Positions 25,498 through 35,929 of a stretch of DNA of 64,000 bases are shown in pieces. The translations under genes and the position numbers were made by a program. A model generated the notes under the pieces. It had not been told where the DNA came from. It ran no database searches and saw only the letters and a program-made list of their open reading frames with translations. Numbering within the stretch: the stretch's first letter is position 1; the number at the start of each line of letters is the position of its first letter. This stretch comes from Caryophanales bacterium UBA1719 (lineage in GTDB: Bacteria > Bacillota_I > Bacilli_A > RFN20 > CAG-826), in assembly GCA_002317145.1 (NCBI GenBank), contig DCIT01000054.1, positions 16,899 to 80,898 of the forward strand, in the 5' to 3' direction.

Positions 25498-26349
25498 TTA
25501 ATTTCTGTGATATAAAGAATAAATTTTATTCTTAGGCAAGTTGAGCAATTCACTTGCCTTTTTTATTGCATCCTTAGTAGACATGCCCATATTTTCAAAG
25601 TTACGAATTAAATTAACAATATCTTTTTCTTCAGGCATTTTACTTATCTCTTCGCTGTTACCTTCAACAACAATAACCATTTCACCTTTTAATGATTCTT
25701 TATCTAATGATAAAAATTCTTCTAAATTACCGCGAATATATTCTTCATGTATTTTAGTTAATTCTCTAGCAATGCAAGCTCTTCTAGATCCTAAAATATC
25801 AAATAAACTTTTTAATGTTTTATCAATGCGATGAGGCGCTTCATAAAATATTAATGTTTCTTTTCTTTTATATAAGTTTCTTAATTCTTCTTTTCTCACG
25901 CTTTCTTTTGCATCTAAAAATCCATGAAAATAGAAATGTTCAGTATCAAGTCCACTGGCGATTAAAGCATTTAACGCAGCATTAGGACCACTAATAGAAG
26001 ATATATTAATATCGCTTAATAAACAGTCTTTCACTAAAATAGAACCTGGATCAGAGATACAAGGCATTCCAGCATCAGACATATATGCTACTTTATATCC
26101 TTCTTTTAATAATTTAATTGCTTCTTTACTTGCAATTTTCTCATTATGTTCATGACAAGAAACAATATGTTTTTTTATTCCTAATAAATTTAATAATTTA
26201 CCTGCAACTCTTGTATCTTCGGCAAAAACATAATCTACTTCTTTTAATACATTTAAAGTACGTGTAGAAACATCTTCTAAGTTTCCAATTGGAGTTGGAA
26301 TTAAATATAGAATTGGTTTGTTACTTTTAAAAGAAGAATTTCTATTCAT
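25498..26349 (-). CDS. rsmI: 16S rRNA (cytidine-1402-2'-O)-methyltransferase
   Basis: SAM-dependent methylase of the decoding centre. 283 residues; tetrapyrrole-methylase fold with LYLIPTPIGNLEDVSTR, FAEDTR, the SDAGMPCISDPG loop and SGPNAALNALIASG. It is the last gene of the minus-strand dnaX operon; its ATG overlaps the yaaT stop by 1 base. Confidence 0.95.
   Translation of the reverse strand: MNRNSSFKSNKPILYLIPTPIGNLEDVSTRTLNVLKEVDYVFAEDTRVAGKLLNLLGIKKHIVSCHEHNEKIASKEAIKLLKEGYKVAYMSDAGMPCISDPGSILVKDCLLSDINISSISGPNAALNALIASGLDTEHFYFHGFLDAKESVRKEELRNLYKRKETLIFYEAPHRIDKTLKSLFDILGSRRACIARELTKIHEEYIRGNLEEFLSLDKESLKGEMVIVVEGNSEEISKMPEEKDIVNLIRNFENMGMSTKDAIKKASELLNLPKNKIYSLYHRN
25534..25564 (+). 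terminator. Plus-strand terminator inside convergent rsmI
   Basis: AGGCAAGT (25534-25541) pairs perfectly with ACTTGCCT (25552-25559) around 10 bases; T59-T64 follow. It is 37 bases past the PII stop codon and within the 3' coding part of rsmI on the other strand. Confidence 0.88.
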
Positions 26350-27146
26350 TATTTTTTAAGCTCTTTTAACGGGATAAATGTTAATCCATCAGGACCTTCA
26401 CATTTAACAACGCGAGAAACAATATTAAATCCTAATACTTTATAAGTATTTTTATCTTTTTTAATAATTGATCCAACAGGTGGGAAATCTTTTGATTCTC
26501 TTGTATATGTTTCATCTTCAAAATTTAAACAGCACATTAATTTTCCACAAGATCCAGATAACTTAGCATTATTTAAAGATAGTTGTTGATTCTTGGCTTT
26601 ATTAATTGATATGCCATCAAAATTTTTTAAGAAAGATAAACAACACATTTCTCTTCCGCAAGGTCCAATACCTCCGGTAACACGAGCTTTATCTCTTGCA
26701 CCAATTTGATGGAAATCAATGCGTGTATGTAAAAGTTGTGGAAGTACTTTTAATAATTCACGGAAATCAACTCTTCCATCTGCGGTATAAATCAAAGTAA
26801 CTTTACTACCGTCTAAAACATATTCTGCTTCAAGGAAGTTCATATTAAGTTTTAATTTGTTTGCTTCTTCTTCAGCAATTTTAATAGCTTCTTTCGCTCT
26901 CTTTTTATTATCTTCATAAATATGAATTTCGGTTTTTGTTGGACGACCAATAATTGTAGAAGTTTCTAATTTACTAGTGAATGATTCGATGTTGGTAGAT
27001 TTAGAAGCAATAGTGCCCATTTCTTCTCCGCGATCAGTATTAATTAAAACGTATTCTCCTAACTTTAAATCATCGATATCAGTCGCAAATAAAGAAGGTT
27101 TTTCATATTTAGAATATTTAACTTGTACAAGATATTTTTTAACCAT
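26349..27146 (-). CDS. yaaT: PSP1 domain protein YaaT (RicT)
   Basis: 265 residues. In Bacillus YaaT (RicT) belongs to the Y complex that assists mRNA maturation. The PSP1 domain includes RVDFRELLKVLPQLLHTRI and the Cys-rich stretch GPCGREMCCLSFL...GSCGKLMCCLNFE, the latter being the likely Fe-S or metal site. It lies between holB and rsmI, as in Bacillus. Confidence 0.92.
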   Translation of the reverse strand: MVKKYLVQVKYSKYEKPSLFATDIDDLKLGEYVLINTDRGEEMGTIASKSTNIESFTSKLETSTIIGRPTKTEIHIYEDNKKRAKEAIKIAEEEANKLKLNMNFLEAEYVLDGSKVTLIYTADGRVDFRELLKVLPQLLHTRIDFHQIGARDKARVTGGIGPCGREMCCLSFLKNFDGISINKAKNQQLSLNNAKLSGSCGKLMCCLNFEDETYTRESKDFPPVGSIIKKDKNTYKVLGFNIVSRVVKCEGPDGLTFIPLKELKK

Positions 27147-27148
27147 AA

Positions 27149-28123
27149 TTACTCCTTAAGTAGATATATAGATAGATGTTCAAATATTGAGGCAATGCTA
27201 ATATTTAAATCTATTTTACTTTTTAAACTTATTATTTCTAATAGACTAGATTCAATATGCGGTAAGGCATTTGATAAATCCTTAATTATCTTATCATAAG
27301 AAGTTAAGAATATGTGTTCGTTGTTCTTTATGCGAATCGCGTCTTCAAAGAAACTCGCTAATAAATCTATAAATAATTTTGCGGTTTCTTTGCTATTAAT
27401 TTTTTCTAATAAATTAGATTCAACGAAATACAAAACGTCATCAACATTTGAAAGAGTCTTTAAATAATTTATTAAAGTTTCTTTTAAATCAGGATAAGTC
27501 TCATCTTGAATTTTATCTTTGATATTATCAACATTGTTATAAACAAAAGATAATAATTCAGCATCTTCTTTATTAATATTATTTTTAATTGCTTCCTCAA
27601 TAACATCTTCTCTTTTAGTTAATTTTAAAAAGAGCCTTTGACTTCTAGAGATAATTGTTGAGAGTACTCTAGATTCATTTTCTGTGGTTAAAAATGCATA
27701 TGTATTTTTACCAGGTTCTTCTAAAAATTTTAATAAAGCATTTATCGCTTGTGCGGTCATGTTTTCCACTAAGTGAATGATATAAATTACTTTGCCTTTA
27801 ATTTCAATTGCAGTTTTTGAGAATGTTGATGTAATATGATCAACATCTTCTTTTTTTATTGTTCCTTTTGAACCGTCTTCAATAATAATATCGGCATATT
27901 GATTATTATCGATTCTTAAACAGGTAATGCAGTTTTCACATGCTAAAGGATTTGGTGAATCACATAATAAAGACTTTGCTAAATATATAGCAGTTTCTTT
28001 TAGTGGTGTGCCATAATCTCCAACAATTAAATATGCATGTGATAATTGATTAGTGCTTATGGCATTAGAAAAGGTTTTATATATTGATGGTTGTTTATCT
28101 TTTAAGTAATCCTTTATATGCAT
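27149..28123 (-). CDS. holB: DNA polymerase III delta' subunit
   Basis: Clamp-loader subunit. 324 residues with an AAA+ fold (HAYLIVGDYG, the Walker A position being degenerate as usual in delta'), a Cys-containing element ACENCITC and the arginine-finger motif ISRSQR. The ATG overlaps the tmk stop by one base. Confidence 0.9.
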   Translation of the reverse strand: MHIKDYLKDKQPSIYKTFSNAISTNQLSHAYLIVGDYGTPLKETAIYLAKSLLCDSPNPLACENCITCLRIDNNQYADIIIEDGSKGTIKKEDVDHITSTFSKTAIEIKGKVIYIIHLVENMTAQAINALLKFLEEPGKNTYAFLTTENESRVLSTIISRSQRLFLKLTKREDVIEEAIKNNINKEDAELLSFVYNNVDNIKDKIQDETYPDLKETLINYLKTLSNVDDVLYFVESNLLEKINSKETAKLFIDLLASFFEDAIRIKNNEHIFLTSYDKIIKDLSNALPHIESSLLEIISLKSKIDLNISIASIFEHLSIYLLKE

Positions 28124-28740
28124 TATTTCTTAATCTTCTTTTTAATAATCTTATAAACTTCTTTCACAATTTCATCACTTGATTTGCTTGCATCGATAAC
28201 GACATATCTATTTTTATATTGCTTTGCTAATTTTAAAAATGCTGCACGAACCTTCAAATGGAAATCCATCTTTTCGTTATCTAAGCGATCATCAACGCGA
28301 TGATTTTTATGAATTCTTGCTAAGCCAATTTCAGGTTTTAAATCAAATAAGAAAGTTATATCTGGCCAAGTATTTTCAGTCGCAAATAAATTAACTTTTA
28401 AAACATCTTCTACTTTAGTATTTCTCGCTCCACCTTGATAGGCTAAAGAAGAATCTAAATAACGATCACAAACAACTATTTTGCCTTCTTTTAATGCTGG
28501 CCATATTTTTTGTACTAAGTGTTGTCTACGAGAAGCTGCGAATAATAAAATTTCTGTTCTTTTATCCATGGCAGTATTCTTTTTATCTAAGATAACATTG
28601 CGAATATCTTCACTTATTGGAGTGCCACCTGGTTCACGAGTTAATAAAACGTCATAACCATCTTTCACTAATAATTCTTTTATCTTTTTAATAGCAGTGG
28701 ATTTTCCGCTTCCTTCTCCACCTTCAAATGTTATAAACAT
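28123..28740 (-). CDS. tmk: Thymidylate kinase
   Basis: Phosphorylates dTMP to dTDP. 205 residues; P-loop FEGGEGSGKST (4-14), TREPGGTPISE, and DRYLDSSLAYQGGAR. It lies between recR and holB, a common Bacilli order. Confidence 0.96.
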   Translation of the reverse strand: MFITFEGGEGSGKSTAIKKIKELLVKDGYDVLLTREPGGTPISEDIRNVILDKKNTAMDKRTEILLFAASRRQHLVQKIWPALKEGKIVVCDRYLDSSLAYQGGARNTKVEDVLKVNLFATENTWPDITFLFDLKPEIGLARIHKNHRVDDRLDNEKMDFHLKVRAAFLKLAKQYKNRYVVIDASKSSDEIVKEVYKIIKKKIKK

Positions 28741-28742
28741 AA

Positions 28743-29339
28743 TTAAATTTTCTTCCTCCCTTCCAGAGCTTTAGAAATTGTAAGAGAATCAACATAATCG
28801 ATTTGTCCGCCCATTGGAAGACCATAAGCTAAACGTGTAACAACAACATTTTTCTTCTCTAATAATTTTGCTAAATATAAAGCAGTAGTCTCTCCTTCAA
28901 TAGTAGGATCAGTAGCAATTATTACTTCTTCAATCTTCTCTTCTAAAATACGCTTAAAAAGCGAATCAACATTTAAATCGTTGATTCCAATTCCTTTAAT
29001 CGCGCTTATCTGTCCATTAAGGACATGATAAACTCCATTATAGGAATTGAGTTTTTCAAATGAATAAACATCTTTAGCGTAGGCTAAAACAATAACGGTT
29101 TTATGGTCACGCGTTTTATCTTTACATATTTCACATTTATCTTCTTCTGTGTTTAAACCACATATTGGGCATGGATGAACTTTTTCTTTGATGTTAAGTA
29201 AAGCGTTAGAGAATTCTTTTACATCATCATTATCCATGTTTAATATAGCATACGCCATACGTTCTGCTGATTTTCTTCCTACACTTGGTAGGCGAGAAAA
29301 AGAATCTATTAATCTGTTAATTGATTCTAAATCTTTCAT
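28743..29339 (-). CDS. recR: Recombination mediator RecR
   Basis: DNA repair protein acting with RecO/RecF. 198 residues with helix-hairpin-helix (RLPSVGRKSAERMAY), the zinc finger CPICG...CEIC and the Toprim domain (ATDPTIEGETTALYL). The ATG overlaps the ybaB stop by one base. Confidence 0.96.
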   Translation of the reverse strand: MKDLESINRLIDSFSRLPSVGRKSAERMAYAILNMDNDDVKEFSNALLNIKEKVHPCPICGLNTEEDKCEICKDKTRDHKTVIVLAYAKDVYSFEKLNSYNGVYHVLNGQISAIKGIGINDLNVDSLFKRILEEKIEEVIIATDPTIEGETTALYLAKLLEKKNVVVTRLAYGLPMGGQIDYVDSLTISKALEGRKKI

Positions 29340-29641
29340 TACATTCCGATTCCTTCTTTTCTACCGGTGATTTTTTCGTTAATCTCTTCGTTAGCTTTAT
29401 CAATTTGTTCCATTGCTTCATTGATTGCTAATCCCATAGATTCTTCAACCATCTCTTTATCTTCTTTATTCATGGCGTCTTCTTCAATAACTATTTCTTG
29501 AATGGTTTTATCACCTAAGACTACAACTTTAACTACTCCACCTTTAGTGACAGTAAATTCTTTGTTTGCTAATTCTTCTTTAGCTTTGTTTAATTCTCTT
29601 TGCATTTTTTGTGCTTGCATAAGCATGGCTTGCATGTTCAT
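29339..29641 (-). CDS. ybaB: YbaB/EbfC nucleoid-associated protein
   Basis: 100 residues with the N-terminal MQAMLMQAQKMQRELNKAKE helix and a beta-rich core; binds DNA in family members. It sits between dnaX and recR as in most bacteria. Confidence 0.94.
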   Translation of the reverse strand: MNMQAMLMQAQKMQRELNKAKEELANKEFTVTKGGVVKVVVLGDKTIQEIVIEEDAMNKEDKEMVEESMGLAINEAMEQIDKANEEINEKITGRKEGIGM

Positions 29642-29643
29642 AG

Positions 29644-31236
29644 TTAATTCTCCTTAATTTCAATTTCTTCTTTATTTGGTAATTTATTAATTTGTCTTAA
29701 ATTTAAGAATAGTTTTCTTAAACGTAGTTCCTCAGATCTAGATAAGGCATAAACAAAGACATGACGTTTAAGAATGGATTCTAATAATTTAGATAAATTA
29801 ATTTGATTAGATTTGATGTTTACTTTATTCGCGAGTCTTTCAAAATCATAATTTAAGATTAAGACATTTTTAGTGATGATGTACGGAGTAGCGTCAAGTA
29901 ATAATGATGCATATTTACCTAGTTTAGGATCAGCAGAGAATTGCGAAATAGAACGAGTCCATTTTTCTACTAAAGAAACTCTTTCATCTTTGTTACCGCT
30001 GACCATTAATTTAATAATAGTGTCATCATCTAAGTGATTAGATTCTCCTTCTAGTTCTAATGGTTTAATGTCTTCTTTAACTTCTATTTTTTCTTCAACT
30101 TTAGTTTCGTTAATAGGAGTTTCAATTTTCTTTTCGATTACTTTTTCAACTTTCTTTTTATTATTTAAAGTTACTAGTTTAAGTAAGGTAATTTCAAATA
30201 ATGAACGCGGATTAGATACAACTTTAAAATCAGATTCAGCTTTAATTAATATTTCAATCATTTCATTTATTTCTTCAATAGAGAAAGAATTCTCTAGTTG
30301 ATGTAATTCTTTTTCTTTTAATGTAGTCATGAGATTAACTTCATGAGTAGTGTGATAGACTAATAAATCTTTTAAGATATCTAATAAAGAAATAGTTAAG
30401 CGTTTGATATCCACTCCACCTTCTAAGAAGAAAGAAGCACGTGATAATACTCCGTTAGTATTCTTGCTAGCGATATCATTTAATAAATCAACTTTCTCTT
30501 CTAAAGAGGCGATACCAAATAAATCTAATACATCCTTTTCTGTTATCTTTTTATTTGAATACGATAATACTTGATCTAGCATCATTAAAGCATCACGCAT
30601 TCCTCCATCAGCAATGCTTACAATAGGAAGCAATGCTTTAGAATCATACTCAACACCTTCTTTATCTAAAACATCCATTAAATAATCAGCAATTGCATTT
30701 TCATCAATCTTAGAAAAATCATATCTTTGACATCTAGAAAGAATAGTTGGTAATACTTTATGAGGTTCTGTTGTCGCTAGAATAAAAATAACATGTGCTG
30801 GAGGTTCTTCTAACGTCTTAAGTAAAGCGTTAAATGCTCCTGGAGTCATCATATGAACTTCATCGATAATATAAACTTTATATTTTCCTTTTATTGGAGC
30901 GAATTTAACTTTATCAATTAAATTACGTACTTCATCAACGCCATTATTACTAGCAGCATCTATTTCAATAATATCTGGATGAGCATTCTTATTTGCACTC
31001 AAACAGTTATCACATTCATTACATATTTCTCCATTACCTTTTTCACAGTTAATAGCTTTCGCAAATAATTTAGCGGTAGTGGTCTTACCTGTTCCTCTAG
31101 GACCAGTAAATAAGTAAGCATGAGAAATCTTATTCGACTTTAAAGCGTTGCTTAAAGTTTGAATAATAGCCTTTTGACCTGCTACTTCATTAAAAGCCTT
31201 CGGGCGGTATTTACGATATAATACTTTATACGACAT
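29644..31236 (-). CDS. dnaX: DNA polymerase III subunit gamma/tau
   Basis: Clamp loader ATPase. 530 residues: Walker A GPRGTGKTT (45-53), zinc finger CEKGNGEICNECDNC, Walker B with DEVHMM and a lysine- and glutamate-rich linker before the C-terminal domain. It is the first gene of the minus-strand operon. TAGAAT with an upstream TGG (extended -10) lies at 31257 down to 31252, so the 5' leader is short; it contains the hairpin AGAATAA/TTATTCT right before the ATG. Confidence 0.96.
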   Translation of the reverse strand: MSYKVLYRKYRPKAFNEVAGQKAIIQTLSNALKSNKISHAYLFTGPRGTGKTTTAKLFAKAINCEKGNGEICNECDNCLSANKNAHPDIIEIDAASNNGVDEVRNLIDKVKFAPIKGKYKVYIIDEVHMMTPGAFNALLKTLEEPPAHVIFILATTEPHKVLPTILSRCQRYDFSKIDENAIADYLMDVLDKEGVEYDSKALLPIVSIADGGMRDALMMLDQVLSYSNKKITEKDVLDLFGIASLEEKVDLLNDIASKNTNGVLSRASFFLEGGVDIKRLTISLLDILKDLLVYHTTHEVNLMTTLKEKELHQLENSFSIEEINEMIEILIKAESDFKVVSNPRSLFEITLLKLVTLNNKKKVEKVIEKKIETPINETKVEEKIEVKEDIKPLELEGESNHLDDDTIIKLMVSGNKDERVSLVEKWTRSISQFSADPKLGKYASLLLDATPYIITKNVLILNYDFERLANKVNIKSNQINLSKLLESILKRHVFVYALSRSEELRLRKLFLNLRQINKLPNKEEIEIKEN

Positions 31237-31256
31237 AGAATAATCTTAATTATTCT
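31237..31256 (-). promoter_or_regulatory. Hairpin directly before dnaX
   Basis: AGAATAA (31237-31243) and TTATTCT (31250-31256) are perfect 7-bp arms around 6 bases, ending at the ATG. The outer arm overlaps the probable -10 element. Operator or initiation-region hairpin; function inferred only. Confidence 0.35.
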
Positions 31257-31384
31257 ACCAAAATATAAGCTAACTTGTTTGATTAATTTATTTAATGCGA
31301 TAAAGTGTATCTAATTTATCCATAAATAAAATAATTACTATTAAATTAGACATTCTATTGTTTATATATAAAATATATATGCTT

Positions 31385-32200
31385 ATGAAAAACTTAGTAA
31401 TTAAAAACTTACATGTAAACGTTGAAGGAAAAGAAATCCTTAAAGGAGTTAATCTAACCATTAATGAAGGCGATAATGTTGCCTTATTAGGACCTAATGG
31501 ACATGGTAAATCTACTTTATTTATGGCCATTATGGGACATCCTAAATATAAGATCACTGAAGGCTCTATTACTTTTGATAATAAAGATATATTAAATATG
31601 TCTACTGATGAAAGAAGTAAATTAGGATTATTCTTAGGATTACAAAATCCAAGTGAAGTCCCTGGAGTAAATAATTCTGATTTCTTAAAAAACATTATGA
31701 ATGTCAGAAGAGAAAAACCAATGACATTATTTACATTCTATAAAGAATTAGAAAACTCTTATAAAGAAATGGGAATTCCATTTGAAATGGCGAATCGTAA
31801 CTTAAATGAAGGATTTTCAGGCGGAGAAAAAAAGAGAAACGAAATCCTTCAAATGAACTTACTTAATCCATCTTTATCAATGCTAGATGAAATAGATTCT
31901 GGATTAGATGTTGATGCGATTAATGTTGTCGCTAATGCAATAAATAAAAAACATCAAAATGGTATGAGTCTATTAGTAATATCTCACTACGCTAGATTAT
32001 TTGATCTCATTCATCCTAATCGAGCAGTCATCATGGTAAATGGAAAAATAGTTTTAGATGGCGATGCTACTTTAATTAAAAGAGTAGATAAAGAAGGATA
32101 TGAATGGATTAAAAATGAACTAGGAATAGAAATAACTAAACCCGAGATAAATAAAAAATCAATAGGAGTATGCGCTACTAAAGTAGCAATGAAAAAATAA
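31385..32200 (+). CDS. sufC: Fe-S assembly ATPase SufC
   Basis: ABC-type ATPase of the SufBCD scaffold. 271 residues from ATG 31385: MKNLVIKNLHVNVEGKEILKG, Walker A GPNGHGKST at 36-44, signature FSGGEKKR and Walker B LSMLDEIDSGLD. ATG 31379 is also possible, and the longer ORF beginning at 31358 reads through the AT-rich promoter (TATATATAAAATATATA). The stop overlaps sufD by one base. Confidence 0.95.
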   Translation: MKNLVIKNLHVNVEGKEILKGVNLTINEGDNVALLGPNGHGKSTLFMAIMGHPKYKITEGSITFDNKDILNMSTDERSKLGLFLGLQNPSEVPGVNNSDFLKNIMNVRREKPMTLFTFYKELENSYKEMGIPFEMANRNLNEGFSGGEKKRNEILQMNLLNPSLSMLDEIDSGLDVDAINVVANAINKKHQNGMSLLVISHYARLFDLIHPNRAVIMVNGKIVLDGDATLIKRVDKEGYEWIKNELGIEITKPEINKKSIGVCATKVAMKK

Positions 32201-32904
32201 TGAATATTTTAGTAAAAGCAAATGAAATAAAAGAACTATTAATAACTGATAATTCTTCAGTTAATTTTGTTATTGAAAATAACGGTTCGCTTTTACTAAA
32301 ATATGCTATGTTTTTGGACTCCAAAAACATTGATATTAGCGGTTCGCTAAATAAGAACTCAACATTAAAAACTGTTGTAGCAGATTTTTCAAATGGAGTA
32401 GGTAAAATACACGCTAATATCGAATTAAATGAAGAAGGTGCGAATGCTACTTGGGATCTAGCAAGTCTAGCGACAAATAAAGATAAAAAAGAATTTGATA
32501 TATCTTTTATACATAATAAAAATAATACTTTTGCGAATATGAATAATTATGGTGTAGCACTTAATTCTTCTAGATTAGTGTTCTCAGGTATTAATCATAT
32601 TAAAAAGAATGCAAAGAAATCTAATACAAATCAGAATGCAAAGATTATTGTTTTTGATAAGGATGCATCTGGTAAAGCTAATCCAATATTAAAGATTGAT
32701 GAGAATGATGTATTAGCAAGTCATGCTGCGATTGTAGGTAGATTAAATGATGAACATTTATTCTATTTAAAATCGAGAGGATTAACTGAAATAGAAGCAA
32801 AAGCATTGATTGTAGAAGGATATTTAAAACCAATCGCAAATTACTTTAATGATGATATTAAAGAATCTATAAATAATAAGATAATGGAGAAATGTCATGT
32901 TTGA
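32200..32904 (+). CDS. sufD: Short SufD-like Fe-S assembly protein
   Basis: 234 residues against 400 or more in typical SufD. The C-terminal signature is intact (ASHAAIVGRLNDEHLFYLKSRGLTEIEAKALI), and the middle looks like a shortened beta-helix core. It sits exactly in the SufD place between sufC and sufS, with 1-base and 8-base overlaps, so it is probably functional rather than degraded. Confidence 0.8.
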   Translation: MNILVKANEIKELLITDNSSVNFVIENNGSLLLKYAMFLDSKNIDISGSLNKNSTLKTVVADFSNGVGKIHANIELNEEGANATWDLASLATNKDKKEFDISFIHNKNNTFANMNNYGVALNSSRLVFSGINHIKKNAKKSNTNQNAKIIVFDKDASGKANPILKIDENDVLASHAAIVGRLNDEHLFYLKSRGLTEIEAKALIVEGYLKPIANYFNDDIKESINNKIMEKCHV

Positions 32905-34123
32905 TGTAAATAATATTCGTAAAGATTTTCCGATGTTAAAGCAAAGAATGCAGAAACATCCTTTAGTATTTTTAGATAATGCTTCGACTACTTTTAAACC
33001 TAAATCAGTAGTGGATGCTATTAATAATTATTATTTAAAAGAGACTAGTAACTCTCATCGTGGAGATTATGATTTATGCTTTAACGCTGATCAAAAATTA
33101 TTAGAGACTAGAGGAGTTGTCGCTAAATTTATTAATGCTAAAAGAGAAGAAATAGTATTTACTTCTGGGGCGAGTATGTCCATTAATTTAGTAGCGTATG
33201 GTTATGCTTCTAAATTCTTAAAAAAGAATGATGAAATATTATTAACAGAAGCTGAACATGCTTCTAATGTTTTACCTTGGTATAAAGTAAGTGAATTAAC
33301 TGGAGCGAAAGTTAAATTTATTCCTTTAAATAAAGAAGGAAGATTAACTCTTAATAATGTAAAAAAATCAATTAATAAAAATACTAAGATTATTGCAATA
33401 GCCGAAGTTAGCAATGTATTAGGATTTATCGCACCAATTAAGGAAATATGTAAAGAAGCTCATAAGCGTAATATTATTGTTGTTTGTGATGGTGCTCAAT
33501 CAGTGCCACACCGTAAAACCGATGTAAAAGATTCTGATGTTGATTTCTTATCTTTCTCTTCTCATAAAATGTGTGGTCCAACTGGAATAGGAATCTTATA
33601 TGGTAAATTTGATTTGCTAAAGAAAATGGATCCATTAATGAGTGGTGGAGGAATGAACGCTAAATTTGATATGTGTGGAGATGTTGAATATCTTTTACCA
33701 CCAGTAAGATTTGAAGCAGGTACTTTAAATTTAGCAGGAGTCTATGGATTAAAAGCCGCTATAGAATATATCAATAAAATTGGTATAGAAAATATTAATA
33801 AATATGAACAACAATTAAGAGAATACGCAATTAATAAATTAAAGAAAAATAAAGACATCATTATATATAACGAAACTGCTGAAAGTGGAATTATAACTAT
33901 TAATAAGAAAAAAGTTTTTGCACAAGACGAAGCAACATTTTTAAACAGTCAAGGAATCGCAGTAAGAAGTGGGCAACACTGCGCAAAAATATTAAATGAT
34001 TTCTTAAAGACTCCAGCGACTATTCGTATCTCTATTTATTTCTATAATACTAAAGAAGAAATTGATAAATTAATTGAAGCACTAAATAAGGAGGATTATC
34101 TCGATGCCTATTTCCTTAACTAA
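32897..34123 (+). CDS. sufS: Cysteine desulfurase SufS
   Basis: PLP enzyme that supplies sulfur for Fe-S clusters. 408 residues; PLP-binding Lys224 in FSSHKMCGPTG and catalytic Cys362 in RSGQHCAK. Group II desulfurase, working with SufU. A Shine-Dalgarno-like GGAG lies inside the end of sufD. Confidence 0.95.
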   Translation: MFDVNNIRKDFPMLKQRMQKHPLVFLDNASTTFKPKSVVDAINNYYLKETSNSHRGDYDLCFNADQKLLETRGVVAKFINAKREEIVFTSGASMSINLVAYGYASKFLKKNDEILLTEAEHASNVLPWYKVSELTGAKVKFIPLNKEGRLTLNNVKKSINKNTKIIAIAEVSNVLGFIAPIKEICKEAHKRNIIVVCDGAQSVPHRKTDVKDSDVDFLSFSSHKMCGPTGIGILYGKFDLLKKMDPLMSGGGMNAKFDMCGDVEYLLPPVRFEAGTLNLAGVYGLKAAIEYINKIGIENINKYEQQLREYAINKLKKNKDIIIYNETAESGIITINKKKVFAQDEATFLNSQGIAVRSGQHCAKILNDFLKTPATIRISIYFYNTKEEIDKLIEALNKEDYLDAYFLN

Positions 34124-34538
34124 CGATATGATGAGACAAATCATCATGGATCATTATCAAAATCCAATACATAAAAAAACACCTAAAAGTGGATATACAT
34201 CTATTCATTCAAAAAGTGAAAATTGTATTGATGATATTCACGTATATTTAAAACTTGAAAATAAAATCGTTAAAGATTGTTTATGGGATGGAATAGCATG
34301 CGCTATTTCTACCGCGAGCACAGATATTATGTGTGAGCTAGTAATTAATAAAAGCGAAAAAGAAGCGCGTTACATAATTGAACAATATTTCAAAATGATT
34401 CATGAAGAAAAGTTTGATGAAGAGGCACTTGGAGAAGCAATCGCTTTTATTAATACCGCTAAACAAGCTGCCCGTATTAAATGCGCATGCATCGGTTATC
34501 ACGCATTAGAGGATTTATTAAATAAACATGGCAAATAA
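34104..34538 (+). CDS. sufU: SufU zinc-dependent sulfurtransferase
   Basis: Accepts sulfur from SufS. 144 residues with the expected zinc/sulfur ligands Cys41, Asp43, Cys66 and Cys127. It overlaps sufS by 20 bases; AAGGAGG lies 10 bases before ATG 34104, which decides this start. The SufU insertion typical for Gram-positives is present. Confidence 0.94.
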   Translation: MPISLTNDMMRQIIMDHYQNPIHKKTPKSGYTSIHSKSENCIDDIHVYLKLENKIVKDCLWDGIACAISTASTDIMCELVINKSEKEARYIIEQYFKMIHEEKFDEEALGEAIAFINTAKQAARIKCACIGYHALEDLLNKHGK

Positions 34539-35925
34539 AATCAATTTAGATAAAGAATATAAATATGGTTTTAAAGATGAAGATACATCTATTTTAAAAA
34601 CGCCTAAAGGTTTATCTGAAGATATTATTAGAGAGATCTCTAAATTAAAAAATGAACCTGAATGGATGCTTAATTTTAGGCTTAAATCTTATGAGGCTTT
34701 TAAAAGATTATCTATGCCATCTTTTGGGCCTGATTTATCTAAATTAGATTTTGATAGTTATACCTATTTTATTCGACCATCTGATAAGGTTGAAAGAAAA
34801 TGGGAAGATGTTCCTGAGACTATTAGAAATACATTTAAAAAGATTGGAATTCCTGAAGCAGAACAAAAATATTTAGCAGGAGTTACTACTCAATACGATA
34901 GTGAAGCCGTTTATCATAATATGCTTAAAGAAGTAGAAGAAAAAGGAGTTATCTTTTTATCTACTGATCAAGCATTACAGATGTGTCCAGATATCATGAA
35001 AAAATATTTTAATACGGTTGTTCCTTATACTGATAATAAATTTGCTGCATTAAACGGAGCCGTCTGGTCTGGTGGATCATTTATTTATGTTCCTAAAGGA
35101 GTGAAATTAGAAAAACCACTTCAATCATATTTTAGAATTAATAACGAAAAATCTGGTCAATTTGAAAGAACATTAATTATTGTTGATGAAGGTGCAGATG
35201 TTCACTATATTGAAGGCTGCACTGCTCCGATATATTCTAAAGATTCTTTACATTCTGCAGTAGTAGAAATAGTAATATTAAAAAATGGTAGATGTCGTTA
35301 TTCGACAGTTCAAAACTGGTCTACTAATATTGTTAACTTAGTCACTAAAAGAGCATCCGTAGATGAAAACGGAAGTATGGAATGGATAGATGGAAATATT
35401 GGTAGTTTAGTCAATATGAAATATCCAGCATGTATATTAAAAGGAAGAGGCGCAAGAGGAACATGTATATCAATTGCCGTTGCTTCTAAAGGACAATACC
35501 AAGATGCTGGAGCAAGAATGATCCATTTAGCACCTGACACTCACTCAACTATTATTTCTAAATCAGTTGTAAGTAGTGGAGGTATCGCTAATTATCGTGG
35601 AACAGTAAGACACACTAAATTAGCAGAAAACTCTTCTTCTCACGTTGAATGTGACACATTAATTTTAGATGATATTTCTAAATCAGATACTATACCTAAT
35701 AATGAAGTTATCAATAATACTTCTTATATTGAACACGAAGCAACTGTATCTAAAATTAATGAAGATCAATTATTTTATTTAATGAGTAAAGGAATGAGTA
35801 AAAAAGACGCGACTCAATATATTATTATGGGATTTATTGCTCCATTCTCCAGAGAACTTCCTATGGAATATGCTGTAGAATTAAATCAATTAATTAAACT
35901 TGATATGGATGGAAGCATTGGATAA
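34528..35925 (+). CDS. sufB: Fe-S scaffold protein SufB
   Basis: Main scaffold of the SUF system. 465 residues; the family core is intact ([51 protein letters not shown], and [22 protein letters not shown]). It overlaps sufU by 11 bases and completes the five-gene order sufC-D-S-U-B. Confidence 0.96.
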   Translation: MANKINLDKEYKYGFKDEDTSILKTPKGLSEDIIREISKLKNEPEWMLNFRLKSYEAFKRLSMPSFGPDLSKLDFDSYTYFIRPSDKVERKWEDVPETIRNTFKKIGIPEAEQKYLAGVTTQYDSEAVYHNMLKEVEEKGVIFLSTDQALQMCPDIMKKYFNTVVPYTDNKFAALNGAVWSGGSFIYVPKGVKLEKPLQSYFRINNEKSGQFERTLIIVDEGADVHYIEGCTAPIYSKDSLHSAVVEIVILKNGRCRYSTVQNWSTNIVNLVTKRASVDENGSMEWIDGNIGSLVNMKYPACILKGRGARGTCISIAVASKGQYQDAGARMIHLAPDTHSTIISKSVVSSGGIANYRGTVRHTKLAENSSSHVECDTLILDDISKSDTIPNNEVINNTSYIEHEATVSKINEDQLFYLMSKGMSKKDATQYIIMGFIAPFSRELPMEYAVELNQLIKLDMDGSIG

Positions 35926-35929
35926 AAAT

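Noticed and set aside
29644..31236. Programmed frameshift in dnaX producing gamma
   Set aside because: I did not find a convincing A6G slippery site with a downstream hairpin.
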